DNA of 64,000 bases from assembly GCA_003342815.1 (NCBI GenBank), contig PTEX01000487.1:8393-72392 (forward strand), in the 5' to 3' direction. The position numbers and the translations under genes were made by a program. The notes under the pieces are model-generated. The model was not told the origin of the DNA and searched no databases. It was given only the letters and a program-made list of their open reading frames with translations. This document shows positions 37,951-50,296 of the stretch, piece by piece. Each line of letters begins with the position of its first letter. Within the stretch, counting starts at the first letter, position 1. This stretch comes from Eudromia elegans. Taxonomy: Eukaryota > Chordata > Aves > Tinamiformes > Tinamidae.

Positions 37951-39940
37951 TGCAAGTAATAGGAAAACCAACAACACTAGAAAAGTGAAGCTGAATACCT
38001 TTATAAAACTTGACTTTCCCATACACTTATTTAGCAGTTAATCCTATATGACCTAAATTATTAGGCTGATGTATCTATATTAGTCAGCTGACTGATGATG
38101 GATGAAAATAAAGTAATCAAGTAAAGTTAGATTTAAAAGCTCTTGCAAAGACAACAAAAAAAAAAAGCTTTTCACTGATGCACAAGTTATCAGCTTTAGC
38201 AGAGAAAAAAATCTTTCTTTGATATTTTCAAGAGAACATAAGTTTATAAAAAAAATTTCTCTTTGAAACATGGCACGGCTTACAAAAATATGTATGGAAA
38301 AATATGGATTTTTAAAAACTCTGTTGATTATCATAATCAAGATTAGAGGAGTAATGCTTCTCTTAACAATCATGCAGTTATCTTAGATGACCAGTCAAGT
38401 TCAATGTTCATTTGACTATATTAATTGTAAGACAGTAGACAACAGTAAAAAAAAAAAAATATTGTCTTCAAATTATCCTTCATGTAGAAATAGAAGGAAT
38501 GCCAGTGGGTGAGTGTGAAAGATTGTGATTGTATTTTATTACACTCTATTCCTATAATAGACACTATAAGGCCTCACACACAGCATTGTTTTCAACAGAT
38601 CTACACTTCCCTTTACTGCAGGGAGATCGTAGCTGCTCCAGGAAAATCAAGTAAAAAGATGTTTTGGTTTCTAATTTCCTATTTCTTGCAGGTTACCAGT
38701 CATAGGTGTTACTGGCCAAGGTGGCATTCATCTTCATGCTTCTCCCCATCTCCAGGAATTTTCCCTCCACCAAGGATCTTCATCTTCTTCTTTATGGAGC
38801 CTTTTCTTTTTTTAAGACCAATTTTTCATTTTGGGAACTGTTGGTTTTCAGGCTGTTCTTCCTGGGCCCTCAGGTCACTGGTTTTCACAGTCTAAATAGT
38901 ATATATGAGAAGAAAAAGTGTGATCTACCACCTAATTAGTGGGTCTGCCTTACATCTCTTACTAACTCAAGTATTTAGGATGTATCCAGGTTTTCAAAAC
39001 ATGCAACAAGCTCAAGCTACTCAAAGTTAAAAATAGAAGAGTAGCAAAAGAAACTTGAGCGCTTGAAAGTTTGGTTTCAGACATTTAGTTCCAAGCACAT
39101 ATGTGTATATATGCACCCTGCACCTGTCCTTGCTAGCATTCAAAATATAAGCTTTTTTGTTGTTGCTGCTGGGCTTTTTGTACTTTTTTTTTTTTGTGTG
39201 TGTGTATTCTGTGACACATAGGAAGGAGAATATAGATGCATTGAACTACAGAATGTCAGCCTGTCACTAGTACAGAAAACATCCCCATGGCAAAGACTGA
39301 CAGTCCTATATTTCAGTTCCTTGAAAGACAACCAGACAAAGCGAGACAGTTGATCTAATACACAGGTGCAGCATAAATTAGGCTATTGGTGAATTCTATG
39401 CATGGTGACACGTGACTTTTTTCATCTGAATCTGAGGGTTTCTTGAAGCATGTACTCTGAAAATGCCTATCCTTTCCAATTCTGTCTATGAGATTTGTGA
39501 TCTATAAATATCCCTTGTGGAAGAATTGTGGTTCAGCTTGGATTGAAAGTAGTTTTGAATGTCCAGAACATGTGTGGAAGTATATTATGTATGGAAGGGA
39601 CATTATGTGCTTTTATATTGGAAATGGGTGAAAAAGTTTTCCAAAAGCTAATCAGTATTAAAAATATTTAATCAAAGTGTCTAAATCCCTGCATTGGCCA
39701 AAAATATATTTTTAAAACTCTCATTCTTCCTATTTCATTTTTATAAAATGTCTCAATATAGATTGTTCCTCCATCCATTATCTGTTCATTAAACTCCTAT
39801 TAAAATAACAATATTTTTGTCAGTGTGTTACTTGCATTACAAAATAATCTTTGCATTGTACTTTGTAAACTAATTATATTACAAAATAATCTGTCTTGAA
39901 CAAATATATGTAACTGTATCAGCAAGGAAATCCAGCCAAA
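37951..39940. other. Non-coding DNA with a pyrimidine-rich patch
   Basis: No gene is supportable. At about 38665-38690 a pyrimidine tract ends in TTGCAG, resembling a splice acceptor, and a C+T-rich open frame continues to 38895. I see no matching donor or known domain. A duplicated attacaaaataatct lies at 39837-39851 and 39879-39893. A short TG run sits near 39196. Confidence 0.5.
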
Positions 39941-40450
39941 CATAGAATCATAGAATCATAGAATGCTTACGGTTGGAAGGCACCTCTAGACGTCATCTAG
40001 TCCAATCCCTCTGCACACGCAGGGTCACCTGCAGCATGTGGCACAGGATTCTGTCCAAGCGGGTTTTGAAGATCTCCAGAGAAGGAGACTCCACCACCTC
40101 TCTGGGCAGCCTGTTCCAGTGCTCTGTCACCCTCACTGTTAAGAAATTCCTTTGCAAGTTCCTGTGGAACTTTTGGTGCCTCAATTTTTGGCCATTTCCT
40201 CTAGTTCTATCAGTGGCCACCACTGAGAAGAGGCCAGCCCCCTCCTCCTCACTCCCTTTCTTGACATATTTATATACATTAATCAGGTCCCCTCTCAGTC
40301 TTCTCTTCTCCAGGCTGAACAGGCCCAGCTCTCTCAGCCTTTCCTCATAGGGAAGATGTTCCAGGCCCTTAATCATCTTCGTAGCCCTGCGCTGGACTCT
40401 CTCTAGCAGCTTCACGTCCCTCCTGCACTAGGGAGCCCAGAACTGGACAC
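39941..40450 (-). mobile_element. CR1 LINE, 5'-truncated, minus strand
   Basis: The element's 3' end is at 39941, marked by three CATAGAAT octamers (39941-39964, the reverse complement of ATTCTATG). The conserved 3' UTR follows, then the C-terminal coding part up to about 40450, where similarity to CR1 stops inside the VQFWAPQ motif. This is the usual 5' truncation of CR1 insertions. It is the same subfamily as the copies at 251 and 52022. Confidence 0.95.
39993..40450 (-). pseudogene. CR1 ORF2 C-terminal remnant
   Basis: Only the part after the catalytic core remains, from the FWAPQ motif through [30 protein letters not shown] and the conserved [18 protein letters not shown]. The glutamine of WAPQ has become a stop (CAG to TAG on the minus strand, plus-strand 40428-40430). 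The normal terminal stop after ILCHML has become CAG (40029-40031), so the frame runs on into the 3' UTR until about 39993. Otherwise the frame is intact over roughly 130 codons. It has no catalytic residues and no function is expected. Confidence 0.9.
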
Positions 40451-43400
40451 ATCTCATAGATCCTTTTTTTTTTCTTTTCTTTTGTGGCCACATTGTTTGA
40501 AATTCAGGAAACATTGGGAAGACTTTTTTTTAATAATGAAATATTATAATCTAGAGATGTCAATTATATTGCATATCTGATTCCAATACAGAGAGAAGGT
40601 ATATCAGCTATCTTAAAAATAACAGGAAAACAGATCAGCAAATTTCCATCTCACTGTCAACAGATCAATAGAGTGCTTAATAACATGGCTGCAGAACGAA
40701 GGAATTCACCCTAGCATCAGAAAACATATTAGGTTTGAAGCTTTTTTTTTTTTTTTTTTTGGTGGGGGGAAGAGCAGGAAAGGAGAGGAAAGGAGGACTA
40801 ATCTATACAATGTTATAGTAAAAATGGCATGAGTGTTTCAAATAGAGCATAATCTTCACCAGACACCATATTTCAATGGATTAAAACCTTATAGGCCACA
40901 GTTAATTTTTATATGGTAGTACTTCTGTTTCTGCTAGAGCTATTGATGGAGGATTTGAGAATGCTTTAGGAGGTAAAATGCTGGGACCAAGTAACTATTC
41001 TGCTTCGGTTTTGGATATTCCTATGGGGCTGTGTTGCTGCAGCTATTCTTTTAATGAAAAATTTAATTTATATTTCATCAAAATATTCCGATAAGATTTT
41101 TTTTTAACTGTGCAGGATTACGTAACTGTTCAGTCTCTGCACTGATTACCATGTGTGCTTTGTATGTTATATTCTGTTCACAGCATATGGCTGAGCTGCA
41201 AAAAAGGCAACCACCTGCTTGCCTTCCTCTTGGATATCACTTCCTAAATTAAGAGAAACCCTATGGTAGGCATTGCTGTCTTTCTGAATGCAAGTGAGCA
41301 TGAGTAGTAGGGGGAAATCTTCTGGAAAGCCAGATGGGACTGAGGCATTTTGAAGCAACACAAATAAAGACTGGAAGGCTGCTGAGAGGAGCAAAGGGCA
41401 GAAAGGGAGCTGGTTTATAATAGTGGCAAAAAGAAGATCTTTGTTGAGCATGAGAAGACACTTTGTTGTAATAAAGAAATGCCCTGAAAGTTTCTGGACT
41501 CAGAGGTAAGTAGAAAGGAAAGCATCATCAAGGAAGGGCAAATGTAGATTTGTTTTCATTTTTTTTTTTCTTCATTAAATAAAGTTTTATTCACTTTCAA
41601 ATGATGCTTGGTTTAAATAAATTTCCTAATAATTCATTTATTTTGGAGGACAAAAAATCTGGTATTTTGAAGGACACCAGTACAAGAACAGAAAACATGA
41701 AAAAGGCATGAGAAAAATCTGATATATTGCCACTACTAGATTTTTTTAATGATTTTTTTTTTTTTTAAGAATTCTTCTAAGTGTGGTGTACCTTGATATA
41801 TACAAACAGATTTTTGATATATAGAAAAAAAGATAAAATTAAGAGTCTAAATATTGCTTCACATACTTAGTAGATTTCCTACATTTCAGTATGTTTTCCC
41901 GCTTTATTTAGGTTTTCATAACATCATAAAAATCTTCCTTTGTAATATTATTAAAAACATGTCTATGTGATGGGAATTAATCACATTTGTAAAATAAAAC
42001 TTTATTATCTGAATTCTTGTTACGTTTTCAATATTTTTGCTCTCATTGAAAACTGCTTTTCATTTTTCTGCACACTAAGATGAAGTCACGTACTTCTATT
42101 AATATGGAAAAAGGAAGCCTATTTAACAGAGATGATGAGAAAACATTTAATGAGGACACTTTCAATTCCTAGCTGGTTATGAATAATTGACACAATTGGT
42201 TATAAAATGATGAATTGTGCCTGATATTTGAAGTGGCAAATAAGCAACGTGAATAGCATTAGATCTTGTCTTTGAACTACTAAGGGTCACCTATTTTTAT
42301 TTTATTTTACTTTTTTTCAGCATGATGTGTCAGTGGTCTTCTTGATAAGGCTGTTCTTCAAGAATTCTGAAGTTCCTGTAATTACAATAATTTGATAATA
42401 CTTATCTATTTTCCATTGTTACAAGCACATGATGGTAATTTAAATACTCTAAACTAGACTACAGTAATGAGCTCTTCAGGGACTTAAACTTATTCTACCT
42501 GAAAACTGAAGCAAGTACAGAATATGTAGTGTAGCCTTCACACCAGCTGATATACATGTTTAGAAAGCACATGATATATTTATTCCTTAGTCTGCAGATT
42601 TAACTGTTGGTTTGCATGCTTCATTGAAGAGGCTGATTTTAACTAAATGCCATAAGACTTGACCCTTTGTCATCTTCCCTTCAGACTGAGCTATTTATAA
42701 TAAAATTTTGAAATGTTTCTGTCCTCTTCTCTACTTCTCTTTAGTAGGTCCAAGTCTGGACCTACAGCACATCAAATCTGCTGAATTTCTCTGTTCAAAA
42801 GTTTAGAAAAATAACAGTAAGAAAAGGTTTCATTTCTTTGTATGTGTCTTGTGTGTATTACTTAAATGTGTCCTTGGCAGTTATTCTTGTTTTTATCTTG
42901 GGAAAAAGTCTTGAGTTTGGGTTGTTAAATGATTTCAAATATTAAAGAGAAATATCTTTGAAATGGGAAGATCACACTTTGTAATGTATAGCAACAAAGT
43001 TTTCTTTGTCTTGTTTGAATCTATCCCCTAACTATCTGTCAGACATATCTGTAATTGTCACAAGCACTCTATTATCTTAGATATTTTATCTCACCAGGGC
43101 TTTATTTCACTGTCATTGTCAATGAATGAAGACTTCATTTTCATCTTCAGACCTCTGTTCTAAATCTACTTTTTCTCATAAATCACATTGTCCTTTTCTA
43201 CGTAAGTTTTCTCTTCTTGCAGGTTGATTCTTCTGATGTGGATGTAAGCAATAATCACAGGCTTCACTGCAGTGAGGCTAAAGTAACTAAACTCTTCAGT
43301 TCTGCATTGTTAAGATTGTCTTGTTTCTCTCTCATTAACTATTCCTAATTTAATCTCAGATCTTTCAGAACTATAAATAACTAGAATTTCATGCAGCACT

Positions 43401-43924
43401 CCAGTTTTACCAAAAGCCTACAGAAAACATGCTTTCTTTATTAACCTCTGGCTTGTCCCAACACCTCTCCCTTTACTGTCTTCTACAATGAAGTTTCACT
43501 GAGTTGCTGAACAGTGTTGATGCACAGCATTTGATTCATTGCACAGATCCAATGCTCACAGTTTTGCTGGAAAAATTAAGATATCATCAGAGGACTGATG
43601 GATGTAATACAGGACTGATGGAAGACCAGAGTTTTTCTCCTGGAGTAATCAATAGCCAACTAGGATATCCTTTGATACCCTTAAATGGCACTATATTTCT
43701 CTTTCTCTCTACTTCCTTCATAGTTACATTTCATCTTTGTCTCTGCTACTCTGTGTTATTTAGGGCATTTAAGTTATTTTTATTCTTATTTCATGAACTG
43801 CAGAAGAACATCCTTAACACTTCTGAAACCCAATTAAGCACTTCCCAATTCTGAATGATTTCATATAGTGAAATACTGAAATATCATCATTTTTCTTTTC
43901 TTCCTTGCCTTCTCACTTCCCTCT
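40451..43924. other. Unique AT-rich non-coding DNA
   Basis: No gene is supportable. Contents: T19 at 40742-40760 followed by a purine-only stretch to about 40798 (ggtgggggga, agagg words); T-runs near 41561 and 41752-41767; a perfect 9-bp hairpin at 42744-42765. An open frame at 41167-41451 (minus) has no recognisable domain. Confidence 0.55.
42744..42765. repeat. Perfect 9-bp hairpin, 4-base loop
   Basis: GTAGGTCCA 42744-42752, loop AGTC, TGGACCTAC 42757-42765. Confidence 0.7.
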
Positions 43925-44539
43925 CTTACAGCTGATTCCCTGGGCAGGAATAACAAAGGTACCAGTACAGATTAGGGGTTGACCTGCTGGAAAGAAGCTT
44001 CACAATGAAAGATCTGGGAGTTCTGGTTGACAACAAGTTAACCATGAGGCAGCAGTATGTCCTTGTGGCCACGAAGCCCAATGCAATCCTGGCCTGCATC
44101 AGGAGGAGCGTTGCCAGAAGGTCAAGGGAGGGAATCCTGCCCCTCTCCTCAGCTCTGGTGAGGCCGCACCTGGACTACTGGGTGCAGTTCTGGGCTCCCC
44201 AGTACAACAGAGTCGTGAAGCTTCTAGAAAGGGTCCAACACAGAGCAACAAAGATGATTAAGGGACTGGAGCATCTGTTGTATGAGGAAAGACTAACAGA
44301 GTAGGGCCTGTTTATCCTGGAGAAGACTGAGAGGAGATCTGATCAATATGTAATCAATATGTACAAATATCTGAGGACTGAATGTAAGGAAGATAGGGCC
44401 AAATGCTTCTTGGTGTTGGCCAGTGATAGGACAAGGGGTAATAGACACAAGTTGAAACACAGGAAGTTCCATTTCCGTGTGAAGAAAAACTTCTTTGCTG
44501 TGAGGGTGACAGAGCTCTGGAATAAGCTGCCCAGAGAGG
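43925..44539 (+). mobile_element. CR1 LINE, second subfamily, truncated at both ends
   Basis: Similarity to CR1 starts at or near 43925 (cttacagctgattccctgg) and runs through the region after the catalytic core to CTGCCCAGAGAGG at 44539. The last 130 or so bases of CR1, including the ATTCTATG octamers, are missing. A T14A9 tract (44540-44562) takes their place. It differs from the first subfamily in features such as RRSVARRSREGILPLSSALVRP and KLKHRKFHF. Its 5' boundary is the same as that of the copy at 50297. Confidence 0.92.
43940..44539 (+). pseudogene. CR1 ORF2 C-terminal remnant with stop and tandem duplication
   Basis: It encodes the region after the reverse transcriptase core: MKDLGVLVDNKLTMRQQ, then [18 protein letters not shown] and [19 protein letters not shown] stop (TAG 44302-44304) replaces the Leu codon of the RELGL motif. 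A short deletion lies at the EKRRLRG position (about 44323). An 11-bp tandem duplication, atcaatatgta at 44342-44352 and 44353-44363, restores a readable frame downstream (KYLRTE... ASDRTRGN... NKLPREV). The 3' end is lost into the T-tract. No catalytic residues are present. Confidence 0.88.
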
Positions 44540-44562
44540 TTTTTTTTTTTTTTAAAAAAAAA
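44540..44562. repeat. T14A9 tract at a broken CR1 3' end
   Basis: Fourteen T then nine A sit exactly where the CR1 copy stops short of its 3' UTR. The two runs can fold back on each other. It may mark a deletion or a later insertion joint. Confidence 0.7.
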
Positions 44563-46794
44563 TTGATTTATTTTCACTAACTGTTTAAAGTATCATATGA
44601 GTACTATTTACAGAGAGATCTACTTAGGATATAGGTGTAGCAGTACACACATAAGAAAAAAGTTAGTTCTTCTGTTGTTAACTGGAAATCATTTAGACTA
44701 CAGACCAGCTACAAGCAGCCTCTACAAGCAGACCACCTAGAGGTGACATACTGAGTTCTGAATACTTGAGATTACATACACACGTAAAACTATAATAGTA
44801 TCTGAACATGCAGAAAAACAAGAAAATAGTTGAAAAATTACATGTGTTTCAATAGAAATATAATGATTTCATTTCTCAGATTCCCACAGAACAATTTTGT
44901 CCTCATAATTTCTGTTAAGTGTAGTATGTATAGTATGTATCTTTTGGAGCTTCATTTAGTACTGCTCCTATGCATCACATTTTATTTAAAAGCTTTCTAC
45001 TACAATAAACAAATAGTCAATATTACCATTTTATATGCAGATTTTGGGATGTCTTTATTAAATTCAATATTACAGAAAGAAAAAAAAAAACTTTTTCTTT
45101 CATTCTTCAATTTTGCATATGTCCTCTGTTTTTGTATTTAGAATGGAATTTAGTTTTTACTAAAGAGCCCAAGAGAGGCAGACTGTGAAATGTTTCAGAT
45201 ACAGATACTTCCCATTTTACATTACAGTGAAGTCACATTTCCCTACCTGACAGCAAAAAGTTTGTCTCCAAAAACTTAATTCTTAACTTTGTTAAAATGT
45301 ACAAAGGGTAAAAAATGCAGGAGTGGTTCGTTCTAAGAACAATTTGTTTCGGCTTCTCTCTTCTAAATCTCTTATATTTCTACTTTGCAACTGGAAGAGA
45401 AAGAGGAAAAGGCTATACCTTCAACACTCTTTCCTCTTTAATCTCCTTGATCTCAGGGTCAATTATTTCCCATTTTCTACTGCTAGTAATGTCATTTTAT
45501 GGGAGTCCGTTATCTTTTTTTAAAAAAACACTATTTACTATTATTAATAATTCAAAAGACAACTGCATGGACTGTAATGATGTGTATTGAAGGGAAAAGA
45601 ATGTAGTGAATTCTGGGTTAGAGCATAAAAGATAGAAGGTATATTGAACATATGTGAAAACTCTCATTAAAATATCTGTGTAACTTAGAATTTGTCTGTA
45701 ATACACTGGGATATGTCCTTTCTCCTTTCATAATACTCCACTTTCATAGACTGATATTCACAGATCTATGTAGCCAGCTGTTCACCTGCCACCAAAAAAA
45801 AAAAAAAAAAAAAAAAGGCAAGCTAAATTATTTTTCCTTGTTTTTTTTCTGGTAATTTTGATACTTGAGGCCTCAAACTCCAGTTTATCTGGAGATGGGT
45901 CAGAATCTTGAATTCAGTATTTAAGTCACATTTTCTAAGTTAGTCTGTTTCAAAACTTACTTCAAAACTCATTAAGCTTTTTTAATGAGTTACTGGTAAC
46001 TGATAAGACCATCCAATTTCTTACAAATATTTTCTACGTGTTCCAACTAATGGATTTCTTCCTTTTGCTTAAAATGCTCTGCATGTTCTGCTTTTTTTTC
46101 ATTCTTTCTTTTTCATATTTTAAAATTAATGTATTATTAAAAAAAATGCTTGAGATACTTAGAAAATATACTGTGCTTTATAGTCAGGCAATCTTGAATA
46201 GTTTTTCCTGTTATTAGTCAGAAGTACTTCTAGATGTATGGCAAATTCTCTTCTGATCATTTTGTCTAAGTGAACTAGCTACTCCAGAATTAAACATGTT
46301 CTTCCAGTACTGTTAGACAATCTCAGATAAGATAATTTAGTCACTAAATATGTTTTGCTTTCCACTGGTTCTGAATTTCAGAAATTTAAAACCTGACTTC
46401 TTGTTCTGGTGTTCTGTTTTACAAACCGTGTTTTTTAATAGAAACAGGCACATCCTGAAACATCAAGTTATCTGTACCTTCCATCAAGAACTAATAAATC
46501 AACATTTGGTTGTCTGTATATTTACTGAATTTTTCTTCTGTATTTCTCCTTTGATTTGTATTAACTTAGCTATCTTCATTTTATTTTCCAGTAAATATTT
46601 GCATATAGATTCATTCTTCTCTGTTAGTTACTGATAGGTGAAATAGCCAAAGGATCAAAGAGCTCTAAATCTGCCACTAACCTTTTAAATATCAGTTAAT
46701 GTCAAGTGAAGGTTTTGTTTTGATGGTAGAACACTAGAATTTGACTTACAAAAAAACCCACCTCTCTATATTTAATCTCTATTAAATATATACA
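44563..46794. other. Unique AT-rich non-coding DNA
   Basis: No gene is supportable. It has an A23 tract at 45794-45816 and open frames of 60-100 codons in several frames without recognisable domains. Confidence 0.55.
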
Positions 46795-46870
46795 AAAAAG
46801 GACTAAAATGTACTTTACAGTGCTTTTCAGATCCATTTTAGTGCCAGCACTAGCATTTATTTGATTAAAA
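46795..46870 (+). repeat. Left arm of a 76-bp long-range inverted repeat
   Basis: The reverse complement of this segment matches 49015-49090 at 73 of 76 positions, with no gaps. Key words are GGACTAAAATG, TACTTTACAG and CCAGCACTAGC. Inside the arm, ACTAAAATG (46802-46810) and CATTTTAGT (46834-46842) are themselves exact reverse complements, so each arm can form its own hairpin. I do not recognise the family. Confidence 0.9.
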
Positions 46871-49014
46871 TGGACCACTAATCTCAATTTCACTATATAT
46901 TTTTGTTATTTTTTTTTTAGCACCATCAGATTGTCTGATAGTCTGATATCTCTGTTGTGATAGTTATCATTTAAATAAGAATATGTGCTTTTATATAATT
47001 GTGCATTCTTACAGTCTTCATAAAAATTAAATCAATTATAAAAAGCACATCTTACATTCTACATTCTGTTTGTTCATTCTAATTGCTCATTATCTACAGG
47101 ACTCAGTTCCAGGAAAACCAGTCAAAAATATTTTTACTGTTTGAGCTCCATTTTCCATTAATACAGTTCCACTTTTTTATACAATCTTGTTAAATGGATA
47201 TCAAAGCACTACTCTTAAGTGCAATTCTTTTCTCCCTATGATGAAATTAACATTATACTGCAAAGACTGTGCAGTACCTACCCTTAACATGTAAGGCTGA
47301 TGTCAACAAACCAGTGAATTAAATTCTGGGTCTTTGAAAATTTATAGAGCTGCAGGATTGTTATTTAAGTGAAGCCTAATGAGAATTCTTGATTTACCTC
47401 AATTTCTTGTATTATACTTGCCTCCAGAGTTGCCAGTTTTTATGAGTTCCATAAAATGTGACGTTGTTTTGTTTAGTTAATTAAAATCTTAGATATCCGT
47501 ATAGCCTCATCCAAGCATTCATCTTAATTTGGCTTTCCTACCACATTAATTCCAATTGTATTGGCTTGCATTCAAATGTCTTTCATTTTCTAATAGCCTT
47601 TTTTTTAGGAAACAGAGCAGTTTATCTTATTAAAGATAATTCTTCTCTCTCATTTATATCTAACAAAATTACAAGCAAGAGCCAGCTCATGAACTTATGC
47701 AGCATTTATTGGAAAAGGGAGTGTAAATCTAGAGGGCCTAATGAGGAGATGGAAAGATATTAGATGATGGGGAACAAATGAAAACAAATGGGCTAAAGGA
47801 GAAGAATGTAGGTACATAAAATAATTGGGAAATAATTTTAATTGGCAAAAACGTTGTTAACTTCATCCTCAAGAGCCATGAGCTTGCTATGTTGTGCTTA
47901 AAGCTCTCATGATCAATACTGCTTCTAGTTTTTCAAAAGTTTTTTATTTCCATAATTTTTTTGCTATCATATGGGGATTTAGCTGTTTATCATGAACATA
48001 CATAGCTATTAGGCTTATTTCAACACTAAATATTTGAAAAAAAAAATTGCCATTATAATAAAATTACTACCTTGTAATAGAAATTGACAGTTATAATAGT
48101 TGCTGGCTTAGTGTGTACTATTGTCTCAATTATTTTAGTGCACTGCTTTTTTTTCTACACACTGTTCTATGAGAAATATCCTTTTAAGCAAATATGAGAA
48201 ACAATAAACTACGAATGGAGCTGAATTTTTCAGAATATGTATTATTAAGAGCTGTCAATTTTTGCACACATCATAGGGTAAAATTTTCTGATTAGTTATA
48301 GCCACAGAAAACAAAAATATATTAGAAATTAAGGGCATGTACATTAAGTGAAGGAATAGATGGGCTAAGAGATATAGAAAAAGGAAATAAAAGGAAATAG
48401 AAGGATATCTGTAATTAATTTGTTGCTAGGAGTCAGTAATTCCATGATGTACACTTTTTCGTGATTAATTACAGCAAACCTATTGCATAATATCTAGTCA
48501 TCAAGTGAAAGTCATATATAAAAGCTCAGAGAGGAAAGGAAGACAATTTTTAATTCTTATATTACATTGTTCAGAACAAGTGTGAATCTATTTTTTTTTT
48601 CACAAGACAGTAGAGGAACCCCAAAAACATGGAATTTAACGTAAGGATATTCTAGTTTGATAAAAATGTTATCTCAAATATACCTGTGATCATTCTTAAA
48701 GTAGCTGTTAAATAGAAGCATAGAACATGTGCTGTTCTAGTAAATGCTAAGACAAACTAGTAAACCAAAATTATAAACCTGCCTTAATGCTGTGAGAATG
48801 AAAAGAGAACTCATGCCACCTTTCCTAAGCATACCAAGAAGCTTTCCTTTATTACAGGACATAAAAATAAAAGGCAGGAGGGAGACCCCTCTACAAGATA
48901 GATCCATCTGCTTCACAACCAGTCTGTGAAGCTACATGCCAAAATTAGCATGTCACCTCCCAGCAAGTCATAGAAGTATTACTAATTAAAATATTATCAA
49001 CATGTCAGACTTGA
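46871..49014. other. Spacer between the inverted arms
   Basis: This 2.14-kb stretch is AT-rich and I see no transposase or other gene in it. It includes an 11-bp inverted repeat around 44 bases (CTGTAATTAAT 48409-48419, ATTAATTACAG 48464-48474) and a 7-bp hairpin at 48911-48931 (CTTCACA / TGTGAAG). Confidence 0.6.
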
Positions 49015-49090
49015 TTTTAATCAAGTAATTGCTAGTGCTGGCACTAAAATGGATCTGAAAAGTACTGTAAAGTACATTTTAGTCCTTTTT
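49015..49090 (-). repeat. Right arm of the 76-bp long-range inverted repeat
   Basis: This arm matches the reverse complement of 46795-46870 with three substitutions (at 49025, 49029 and 49063 in this arm). Pairing extends by one more base on each side before similarity ends abruptly. Confidence 0.9.
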
Positions 49091-50296
49091 TTTCTTCATT
49101 TTTTGACATACAGAAGAAAAATGTTTTATATCAAAAAAGGTCTGTTAGTAAATTTGAATTTATTTTCATTGTGTGACAATCCCACTAGAAATACAAACTT
49201 AAGAAAATAGATACTGAGCTACCACATAGCTGGAATTAGGAGCAAAGACGACTTCTATCTTAATACTTTAAATAGTGCCATTAAATTTAAGTACTCTTTT
49301 GAAATTAATTCCTCTCTGAAGGACTTCTGTAAATACTACAAATATTTAGAAATATAAAACAACCCTATTCTACAACAGTTGACCTAATCCTAGAAGTTTT
49401 GTTTAAGGTGTGACTGTTTATCATTTCACCGATATAAAGTACAAAGAATCAATATACATATTTCAGCAGAAATGTAAGAATTTTTTTTGGTAGATTAGAT
49501 GCATAGACTTAAGAAACTGATGTATAATGTAAAGAGTTTGATTCTAATGGTGAAATATGACATAGAAAATGTTAGATACATAAAATTTATGCATTCTAGT
49601 AACCCAGATGCCTAAGATTAGTTAAATGAATTGAAGTAAGGAGTGGGACTCATCACCAGATTTTAGACCGAAATGTGTTAATATGTAGTTTTATAGGTGT
49701 GACTCAGTTGCTGAAACACAGGCATATACTGTGATGTGAGATGCCATGAAGTATCTAAAGTATTTGAAAGAAGCTGATAGTATGGCTGAGGACATGTATG
49801 CTTTCCTGGAGTAGCATGCGGAAATTAAATGGGATATGACAGAGCATCTCATAATGAGCACTCCTTTTTAGATAATTGAATTTTGTCTTAAATCTTCTAC
49901 CAAATTAGTAGTTTAAACACCTAGAGTAGGGTTCAAATGATTAAACTGAGGTTGATTAAAGACTCTGAGATATTTCGATCAACACTGTAAGTACCATCTG
50001 TCTGATGTTACCCTGGGTTATGGTTAACCTCGATCCTTGTAGATCAGCAACTGTGGGATATTCCGGTGCATTTCAAATAACAGAAGGCTCTATATTTAGG
50101 TAGCTGACTCTCCTTCTCAGCTTAAATGTAGATACTTACATTTAACTATATAAGGTATGATCTATTGCCTAAGCTTAGGTGTCTAATAAGATGTCCATTT
50201 AGGACACTGAACTAACTTCCAAGTGCAGAATTCATTTGCTGTATTATACCTCTAATTTTACCCACAGATTTAGCTTGCTATAGTGTTGACAAAATG
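49091..50296. other. Unique AT-rich non-coding DNA
   Basis: I see no gene or clear repeat; only short T-runs (near 49480) and scattered short frames. Confidence 0.55.

Noticed and set aside
38509..38895. 128-codon open frame with an internal TTGCAG acceptor-like site
   Set aside because: The frame is a by-product of a pyrimidine-rich patch. I see no donor site or conserved domain.
41167..41451. 94-codon open frame on the minus strand in a G+C-richer patch
   Set aside because: No recognisable domain; an overlapping frame of similar quality exists on the same strand.
45794..45816. A23 as the tail of a retroposed gene or SINE
   Set aside because: No retroposon body or target duplication is visible beside it; CR1 does not end in poly(A).
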